From assembly GCA_000469685.2 (NCBI GenBank), contig LS997562.1, forward strand, positions 24,047,802 through 24,111,801: a stretch of DNA of 64,000 bases, read 5' to 3'. The notes under the pieces are model-generated. The model did not search any database. It worked only from the letters and a program-made list of their open reading frames with translations, and was not told where the DNA came from. The DNA comes from Haemonchus contortus (lineage: Eukaryota > Nematoda > Chromadorea > Rhabditida > Trichostrongylidae). Positions 56,026 to 64,000 of this stretch are shown here, one piece after another (the stretch's first letter is position 1; every line of letters starts with the position of its first letter). Both the position numbers and the translations under genes were made by a program.

Positions 56026-58734
56026 GGAAATCTAACGATACAGTTATTTTTGCAAGGATGAATCGGTAAAATCAATCAAAATAAAGTGTTGGACAATGAT
56101 CAGAGGAAAAAGTCGCGTTCATACTTTTGACGCCGACGTCGACTTCAGCAGCCGACTAATACTGACTGCTGTTGTACCAACGATTTTTGACCGCATCTAT
56201 CTGTAGCGACGATTCTCGCGCGTGTTAGGAGGTCTGGATGGACGGATGGTTCCTTGAACGCGCGCAACGGTCGTTCCCCCACCCCTTGCACACACTTGTC
56301 CTGCCCCAATTGTCGACGCTTTATACCTAGAAGATGCTCTTTGTTCCCTTCGCTCTGTAATAGCCGCCTGTTTTTTCGCTTTATGGAAGCTTGAAAGACG
56401 TTCAATGCTTTATGGGAACCAGCCTGTCCTATATTGATCGATGGCCGACGCCGACGCTAACGTCGGAAGTATGAATGCAACCAAAAACACCGAAAGTGAG
56501 TACGCTACAGAACATAGTGTCATTAAACCAAAGAAGAACGAAAGTTCAGAACAGCGATCCGACTTTTACAGTGACCACGCGATGGGCTAAAAAACAATGG
56601 ACGTGAACTTTCACAGAAAACACTTCCTTCCAACGGCATAACGTTCTTAGGACTTACAAATCCTCAACTCAATCAAAAAAGCGTGACGCTTATAAGAAGC
56701 AGCTGCGGAATATGTTGATCTGGGAGTAGTCGTGGTCACGAGTGCCACTGAGCGGATAAGTTCAAAGAAAGATCGAGTAATCCAACGCTCAAGTGGGAGA
56801 GACATAGACGACCTCATCCATTAAAACATAACATGTGTTTCTGAAATTTTATTTCTTGTTTTCCAAAAATTCGTTTCTCTTATTCTGTTGAAGTGATCTC
56901 CTCGAAATTGTTAACCCTTCTTTTCAGTCACGTACACCCGAAATGAGATTTTTGAACCTCAACTATATCTTTTACTAGTCCGCTCTATTGCGACAGCAGT
57001 CATAATCAAGCACAAGCAATACACTACACCCCCTGGAAGAGCGCCATCGAGCCTCCTTCGGATCTTGCACCCCAAAAAAAAAAGACGGCTGGAACTATGC
57101 ACGTTAAGATCAGACGATTTCTAGGAAAAAAAAGGCTATCAGCTGAAGTAACTTGGCAAAATTTGAATATTCGAACGCCAGCTGAAGAGATTAACTACGT
57201 CGTTTTAATTTCCTTATCAAGCTCTCGATTACAGAAACAAAAAAAAGTGAATGAACAACAGCGAAGTAGTTCTGCCCTCCTAACCACCAAGCGTAGTGTA
57301 CCGGCGAGTGTGTTGTTTTTGTAAACTTTTCAGCAAATAAAAAGTCCCTTTTACTTCGAAGATGTGCCGTACATTTGAAAACAAGAACTCTTTCATCAAG
57401 TAATAAAAATGGAAACTGAATTAATAATTGAAAATTATCTCTCAACTAATACTGTACTGTGCCTTCAATCGTGTTCTTAAGTAGCCCAGCCTCCACAGGG
57501 CTGTTGAACACTTCTACTCCTAGGTATGCGCCTATCCAGTACGCTGTTTGACTCAACAGCACCCCATGCGGCATAAGGAAGGGCGGATTTGCCTTTGTAG
57601 TGAGTCGCGAGAAATTTCTTTTCGAGACGGTGCCTTCAAACGATCAAAGCGAGTCACCAGCCGAAGAGGCAGCTTTTATAGTTCGCGAATGTTGTGGACG
57701 CGCGTATGAACCACACAGAAGGCGATCGATTCCGTACTCGCTGAGTCACGTCAGGCCATGAGTGAGGCTCCCAAAAGATCCCAACTCGCGTGTCTGGCTT
57801 CGCTCTTTCTTTCGCGACTGACTAACGCTACCACGATGATTGTTTAGTGTGTGCGAAACAAACACTGCTCTGATTACTGCACTCATACTGTCCTATCGCT
57901 GCGGATTGACAATGAAAGGAGAACTGATCTATCTTTCCCGAGAGCATTAACTATATTGATGGAGGAATCGAGACCTTCCCCTGGCGTATAAACAGTGCGT
58001 CATCCCTGATCGGTCTCTATAATGATGACAAATGAACAAAAATAACGTCATCGTCTTGATGAAAACGCGCGTGTCAACCCTTTCGATTATGCAAGACAGG
58101 CGCCCTCCCTTGTTACATTGTCCTGTATATGACTCACAAGAGTTTATAAGGTGCTATTTTTGAGCGGAACTTTCAAAAAGCTTCATTATCTGTATTAAGC
58201 CCGCATAACCACGTGATCGTGGGCTAAAAACCCAGCCCTGGAATAAGACAACCGCTGCAGGGGAGAGCAAAGTGAAGAATACCAGATATTCAGTTAGTAC
58301 GGAACAAAGCTTGCTGCTTGTACTTCCAAATAAGTTGTGTCCAGATGTTGGGATTTTAAGATTGTTGTAGTTTTCACCCTGTAAGTTCTGAAAGAAAGCA
58401 CTGAAATGATATGCTCACGCAATAAAAACAATGCGCTGATCTAATTTTTCCAGAAGGAATCGATCAAGGCAACGCAGCTCCTACAAACAACCAAGATGAT
58501 GAAGCATGGTGAAGAGATACACAGAGAGGGTAAAGATCTGTGGTGGAAAGGAGCGCAGCTTCTTACAAGGATCTTCTGCAAATCAAATCAAATGAAGGAC
58601 TCTCCTATAAACAGGCAACTCGTGCCTTTCCGTCGGAGTAAAACTTCATATAATAGAGAAATCATCTTTCCAAAATTTTGTATCCACAAGTAATAAAAAA
58701 TGTAGTCAAGGAAGGGGAGAGGGCATCGCTTTTA
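56026..58734. other. Upstream intergenic region with dispersed-repeat traces
   Basis: No exon was recognised. A segment around 56210-56345 (hairpin-like, CGCGCGC, then cacacacttgtcctgcccc and attgtcgacgctttata) looks like a dispersed repeat. Frames at 56145-56405 and 57097-57445 have no support. Confidence 0.3.
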
Positions 58735-58884
58735 TTCAACGCTGAGGGTTTGAGTGCGGAAAAGGATGGGTAGCCGAATTTACATGTGCTTCGAGTTGGT
58801 TCTGGGCTTTCGCCTAGAACCGACTCGAAGCACATGTAAGATCGGCTACCCATCCTTTTCTGCACTCAAGCCCTCAGCGTTGAA
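58735..58884. repeat. 150-bp near-perfect hairpin (foldback)
   Basis: The left arm TTCAACGCTGAGGG...GTGCTTCGAG pairs with the right arm CTCGAAGCAC...CCCTCAGCGTTGAA around a short loop (GGGCTTTCGCC) at about 58810. The stem of about 65 bp has few mismatches. The same sequence read on either strand gives almost the same open frame, which explains the paired frames here. Confidence 0.9.
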
Positions 58885-58885
58885 G

Positions 58886-58986
58886 CCTCAGGAGAGGAGG
58901 AGCGCCATGATGGGGGTGCAACGATCACCTCGTGCAAAAGCTAGAATACTATGCTTATACACCTCGTTGCTCCTTTCCTCCTGAGG
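58886..58986. repeat. Second inverted repeat adjoining the hairpin
   Basis: CCTCAGGAGAGGAGGAGC (58886-58903) is repeated inverted as GCTCCTTTCCTCCTGAGG (58969-58986) with one mismatch, enclosing 65 bp. It begins two bases after the larger hairpin ends, so the two may form one composite foldback element. Confidence 0.75.
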
Positions 58987-60499
58987 CTTACTTCAAAAAA
59001 CTAATCGTTACTCAGAGAAGAAACGTTTCTGAGCGCAGTTACGGGCTATTATCTACGCTCTAACGCTCAATGAGAAAAAAGAGGTCCCCCAACTACATTA
59101 TCACCTACCATCAAATCTTAGTTTTAAAGTAACCACTCCCTTAACATCACTCACTTCACTCCACACTCCACTACATTAACCTACCCACCAAGTTACTGTC
59201 TTTTATATAAGAAGGAACTGTAGAATAGAGCTAAGTTTCCCATATCACTACCTTTACCGTAACCTTTATTGTAAGTGTTGTGGAATGAAAGAACGACAAG
59301 CCGACACACCGACAAACCAAGTTACTGCTCTATATATAATAGAGATTACCTTCACAGGTGGTTATCATAAAACTGGATTGTCTCAAAAGACCTACAGGTA
59401 ATCGAGGTCAATAAGTCGCAGCATTTACGTAAAATAGCAAAATTACCCAAACAATCCTTTTTTATTTGCCCAAACAAAAGAAGCCATACAAATTTTCGGC
59501 TGAACGATCTCGAAATGGGTGTGAACGTGGACGCGCAGAGGTCATGAAAACAGCAAAATGGGTCAACATCCTCTCCAATAGTAGTTTAAATTCCTTTGTA
59601 CCGACTCTTAATGGAGGAAGGTACAAAGCGGGTCATCCAGAGAATATTCAGATTTTTTCTTTCGACTGTTTGTAAGTGCGGGTCAGCATTAAGATCACAG
59701 CACTACTCGGTTGAGAAAAAATGTAAAAGGTCATTAAGATAGAAAAAGCAGTTTGAAGTAGATTTGAAAGAGTTCAAAATGCACTATTGCCTTGGGTTTG
59801 CAGCATAGAGGATCGTTGCAGCTATGCATATCGGGACCATAATCGAACATTCTATGGAAGGTAAGATTGAGAGGTTCCAAGCGACGACAGCCACAGGAAA
59901 TGAAAAAATGACCAGAAAGAGGAAACCTATTGGTCAAAAACGGGGGAATGGGTTTTCGATTCCTGACGTGGCCCTAGCCTTTTTCGTTAATGTCAGTATT
60001 TGAAATCATTTTCATCGAGTTACTTCACTGCGGAGCATCTTGTTGGTGAATAAAGTTAGCGAGGGGCAGCAATAACCAACATTGTAGGTGAAAACCTTTA
60101 CATGATCAGTGTCTGCGGAAGGGGTAGTTCCATTGTTAAATTCAGCCTGCTCAGTGGACTCAATTATAAGATCATGAGATTGTTGGCTGATTTATTGTCG
60201 GGCAAGTTGTCAACCTCTGTATTACCATCTCTAGGTAATAGAAAGTAGCTGGGCCATCTTTCAGAAGCGTGTTGCGCTGAGTTCCAGCTGACCTTCCACA
60301 AAATGCCACATTCCATCACATTTAATTTTTCGTTCATTGATTTCGTTTTTCCCAACACGGGGAAAGGAACAGTTTACAGCGCGAAGGCGAAAAAAAAACG
60401 GGCGCTCAACTGCTCGACATAATCTGTTTCGTTCTATTTTATTTTTTCAAACACTCGATGAGTGTTTTCAAACACCAGCGAATGCATTGTTTCCTTCAA
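58987..60499. other. Intergenic with degenerate satellite traces
   Basis: 59090-59350 has polypyrimidine phrases (attatcacctaccatcaa, accaagttactg, tatataatagagat) resembling ends of the satellite family. The rest shows no gene. Confidence 0.3.
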
Positions 60500-60728
60500 C
60501 TGACCGACGGCGTTCCTGGCCACATATCGACAACACTGGACAGATGGCGTAAGGACCCCTGATTCATGAGGGCGCCTGATCCATCCGTGTCCAATATTGT
60601 CAAAACGTGGCCAGCTCGCCATCGTTCGATCGATTACGAACTCTGGAAGCACCACGCGGTCCTGACAGCAACCTTTCCTGCGCTGTCAAGACGTGGCCAG
60701 CAACGGCGTGGGTCGGTCGGTGGAATGA
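60500..60728. mobile_element. Composite foldback element, GACCGAC termini
   Basis: The left end TGACCGACGGCGTTCCTGGC pairs with the right end GCCAGCAACGGCGTGGGTCGGTCGG. A further inverted piece (TGTCAAAACGTGGCCAGC at about 60597) lies in the middle, so two elements may be fused. It is related to 62041-62179. Confidence 0.6.
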
Positions 60729-61199
60729 GTGGAAGCTTAGCTTGTAAACATAATTTAGGAGAAAACTGTGCACGATCAGGATTGAGCGCGTTCTTGAAAC
60801 GCTCCAAATTATCAATCCCAGTTGTTTCTTATGCTTGAAAATTGCTACTGCAGCTGATGGTGGTTTTTAAAGGCACGGTTCAAGATAAAAATGGTTACAG
60901 ACTTCTTCCTGTAGGAATACTCAGTGGCCCCTTGGGTGGTAGGGTTCCTCTCGCTCCCATAATCTCGACCGTCAGGGCATAGTGGAAGCCCTATTGCTGC
61001 CTTGAGTGTCTTTCCCGCCTCTTGATCGATGTCACATTAGACGAGCGTCGAGGCAATACAGATTGCGAATATTAGTTCTAGGACTCACACACAATCAGCT
61101 GATCGCCGAGTGATGATGCAATGTTTTTTCTCCCATTCTTCTTTCCTTCGTTACTCTTTTTTCTGTCGCGATCCCTTTATTAATTCCTACCACAAAAGG

Positions 61200-61530
61200 C
61201 TGAAAAAGGTGAGCCATTTTTGCTGTAACTAGGTTGTTTTGTTTACTTATGCTTATAAGCGGATGAATTTTTGCTTACCGTAGTCAGTTATTTGCACCAG
61301 GACCTACACGTACGCAATGACATGCTGTGTGTAATTCGTCCAAACGCCCCACTCTCTTTCATTCTTCTGATCTCATTCTCGTCCAGCCCCCTCTTTAACG
61401 ATTTTTCGAAGCTTTTTTTCCGCTTCGGCAATTCATTTCATCCATGCAGTTCCTTCGCCTCCGTCGCATTACTTTCCATCTTATCTTCCATTTTTCATCA
61501 TAATCTGGGTTACCCAACATTATCGTGAAC
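61200..61530 (+). repeat. Long inverted repeat, left copy
   Basis: It is homologous to the reverse complement of 63652-64000 in matching order: CTTATAAGCGGATGAATTTTTGCTTACCGTAGTC, GTCCAAACGCCCCACTC, CGATTTTTCGAAGC, TTTTTCATCATAATCTGG and ATTATCGTGAACTGT. About 330 bp are shared, with moderate divergence. Confidence 0.75.
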
Positions 61531-62040
61531 TGTAGAAATGAACTGGAAAGAAGATTTCGTTGGGATTTGCTTCTCCAGCGCTAACGGCTGTGAAACAACA
61601 CAAATGAGGCCCCGATAGAATCACCTTTGAATAGTGGAAAAACGATTCTGAACCAGATGATGGACAATTTCGACGGAGCTCTAGAAAGAGTGAAGCCTTG
61701 GCTGCGGGCGGAAAATCAGTAGTAATAATGAATAAAACTGACCAGTAGGATAATGTCTCGACCAGAAAACTCGGAAAAGTGAGCATAATTGAGTGACCTC
61801 CTGCGATTTCACATTCACCTCATTTTTTGCTTTGCATGATTTGATTGGGGAAACAGTGAATTCATTAAAATCCACTTCCCAGAATGTGCTATGGTAGAGT
61901 TTGAATGGAGCCAAAACTAGGCTTCCCGGTCCAAATTGCAAAACAATGTCTTTGTCGCAGGACAGCTACTAGCAACAACTTATTCCATAGAAAAACGGCT
62001 TCGTTGAGCGCTTTCAGAGTTCTATGACGGTGTATCAATT

Positions 62041-62179
62041 CACCGATGGACCGATCGACGGCGTTGCTAGCCACGTGTTGACAACTCAGGACAGGTTGGG
62101 TTCAAGGTTGCGTGAGCGGTATCCATCGGTGTCCACCGTTGTCAACACGTGGCTAGCAATATCATCGGTCGGTCGGTGG
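62041..62179. mobile_element. Small foldback MITE, about 140 bp
   Basis: Left arm CACCGATGGACCGATCGACG, then GTTGCTAGCCACGTGTTGACAAC, pairs with right arm GTTGTCAACACGTGGCTAGC, then ATCGGTCGGTCGGTGG. The loop is about 50 bp. It shares its arm design with 60500-60728. It has no coding capacity. Confidence 0.75.
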
Positions 62180-62739
62180 AACAATGCAGGTCGTTGAACT
62201 CTGAGAGCTCCCATTAAAGGTATCCTTTGTCTGAACCTCGATGGGTGAGCGCCGCATCAGTTCATGCAACACGAATAAGCGTTATCTCGCAATATGTTGC
62301 GCCACGTCAGAGTTGAACGCGGTTTTATACCACTTCGACTGCACTCTTTGTCTTTACTCTTGTCAGCTGCTATTACACTTACCAGTTAGTAAATGATGGG
62401 ATAAAGCTTTATCCGCGCTGTGTCTAGTTTAGTAGCCAACTTATCAAGTTTTCATTCCATCATCAAGCAATTATTCTACGCGAAATGAAGCTGAGCCATA
62501 CACTAAGGAAAGTTGTAGCAACTGTAAAAGCAAGAGCGAAGCTGAAAAGACAAGCTAGACAGCTTCGAATTGCGTAAATCTTGACATTACGCAACGAGTT
62601 TTGTGGTATAAGTCAAACGCATTGCATGAACTGATGGTTCACATTGGCGACGACGGGAGAGGATACCGACAGTGGGAGTCTGAAGATAACCAGCCTCATG
62701 TCTTCAATCATTTTGCGACTAGAATCACGGTTAAACTTT

Positions 62740-62755
62740 GGGGGGGGGGGGGGGG
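62740..62755. repeat. Run of 16 G
   Basis: A homopolymer of 16 G is visible directly. A similar run of 18 G lies at 63800-63817 and a run of 14 C at 1612-1625. Confidence 0.95.
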
Positions 62756-63254
62756 TCTGGGATCTTCTCCCCAAACGGCGTGTCGTGCTCGCTGCACGCG
62801 ATCGCGCGTTGTGAAGGGCGAGATTCGATTTTCCAGTGGAATGGTACGGAGTCACCGCGTGACCGCTGCCGCAGGCCGTGGTAATTCGGGGAGAAGTTCC
62901 GGTACCCAACTCACTGTGGGTTCGGGCTGTATTTGTTATGTCCTTACGCTTAGGGTGATTAACTCGTCCTTTACACTCGTGAGGAGGTGAGGGGACGTGC
63001 ATTACTTGCGTTCGAGGATGCGTGCGGCAACTTGCGTGGCGAAATTCATGACGATTTGTACGACTCTAACGCCAATTTTCGAGTAAAAAAACTCGAGGTA
63101 GAGTAGTTCAGTATGGTCAGATGATCCTTCTATCTACCCTACTTCATATTTGGTCCCCAATGATAAGCGCTAAAGTCGTTCAAATCGTTTACGAACTTCG
63201 CCGCGCAATTTGCAGCGCATCCTCGAATGTACGTAAGCCCACATAACCTGAAGA

Positions 63255-63549
63255 GGGTCACTTTTGCTTACTCCGACTTAAACGGAACAGCGTTCCACAT
63301 GGTTACTACCAGATGTGCTATCAAACACCCAGGGAAGCAACTGGTCTCAGCTACAAGACGGAAATGAAGATTCAGTACGGACACTCGGCTCCCAGCTTCC
63401 CACCATTACTCCACAACGCTAACAAGAAACCACAATCGACGCTTAACTCAGCGACGGAAATGCGCAAACGGAGGTGGGGATCATTTCAAATAGAGCAAGT
63501 GGAAGATGGAAATCCATATGAAAACAGAATTATAAAAACATCTATAATG
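63255..63549 (+). CDS. Candidate exon, unknown protein
   Basis: The plus-strand frame is open from about 63252 to a good donor (ATAATG/GTAAGC) at 63549-63550. It encodes CLLRLKRNSVPHGYYQ, REATGLSYKTEMKIQYG, then RRWGSFQIEQVEDGNPY and ENRIIKTSIM. Codon usage and the donor are convincing, but the acceptor is unclear, no partner exon lies inside the window and no family was recognised. Confidence 0.3.
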
Positions 63550-63651
63550 GTAAGCACGACATTAAATCGTAATGGCGGTAACTAAACATGCAATATAAAT
63601 GCATATTTACGATGCAGTCAAAGTTTCTTTAAGCCCAAAGTCACTGGGTAG

Positions 63652-64000
63652 CTTTAAAGGCACAGTTCACGATAATTTTGGGTTACCAGATTATGATGAA
63701 AAATGGATGACAAGATCGAAAATAGTGCGATGAATGTGAAGAATCTGCGTGAATAGGTGTTTCCAAAGTGAAAAAAAGGCTTCGAAAAACCGTTAAATAG
63801 GGGGGGGGGGGGGGGGGCGGGTAGAAAATGAGACCAGAAAAATGAAGAAGAGTAGGGCGTTCGGACGAGCTATACAATGTGTCTCACTGCGTACATGTGG
63901 GTCTTTGTGAGAATAACGGACTACGGTAAACAAAAATTCATTCACTTATAAGCGTAAGTAAACAGAAAACCCTAGTAACACCAAAAGTATCTCGCCTTTT
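63652..64000 (-). repeat. Long inverted repeat, right copy, cut by window end
   Basis: The reverse complement of this stretch matches 61200-61530 throughout, including a homopolymer insertion of 18 G at 63800-63817 where the left copy has a short pyrimidine-rich stretch. The match continues to the last base of the window, so its outer end is not visible. Confidence 0.75.

Noticed and set aside
58662..58984. Two near-identical proteins on opposite strands (MGSR.YMCFE...)
   Set aside because: They are the two readings of one hairpin stem, not a duplicated gene.

Overview
The window looks like genomic DNA of a strongylid nematode, most likely a hookworm (Necator/Ancylostoma type). The reasons are small exons with short introns ending in TTTCAG-like acceptors, a probable spliced-leader acceptor 8 bases before a start codon, several degraded RTE-type non-LTR retrotransposons, and many short satellites, foldback elements and microsatellites. 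There is no bacterial gene organisation. The species assignment is inference.

Layout. 1-10.7 kb is repeat-rich sequence with a 118-bp satellite (about 1.44-2.29 kb) and only weak exon candidates. 10.75-16.96 kb holds the most striking feature: 37 tRNA-Val genes in a head-to-tail array with a 144-bp period. Of these, 22 carry anticodon CAC and 15 carry TAC, and the array is flanked by broken, inverted tRNA-Val pieces. 17-21.3 kb is mostly featureless.

21.3-35.7 kb (minus strand) appears to hold one secreted-protein gene of unknown family: three 5' exons at 35.2-35.7 kb and three later exons at 21.3-21.9 kb, phase-compatible across a 13.3-kb gap. That gap contains three RTE copies. One copy (about 22.9-28.8 kb) is split by a 2.85-kb foldback DNA transposon at a TA target, and another (about 33.5-35.1 kb) is interrupted by a tRNA-like segment. 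36-43.6 kb has a degraded antisense RTE reverse transcriptase, a CA/TA-rich microsatellite and two nearly identical 232-234 bp foldback MITEs.

43.6-56.0 kb (minus strand) is a complete calumenin/reticulocalbin (CREC) gene: eight exons, signal peptide, six EF-hands and a C-terminal HTEL ER-retrieval motif. It has one +1 frameshift in exon 3, a GC-AG last intron and an 8.8-kb first intron full of satellites. 56-64 kb is intergenic, with a long hairpin, two related inverted-repeat elements and a 300-bp inverted repeat pair running to the window edge.

The protein-coding genes show no functional link to the tRNA array. The calumenin protein is expected in the secretory pathway as a calcium-binding luminal protein, and the second gene product also enters that pathway.
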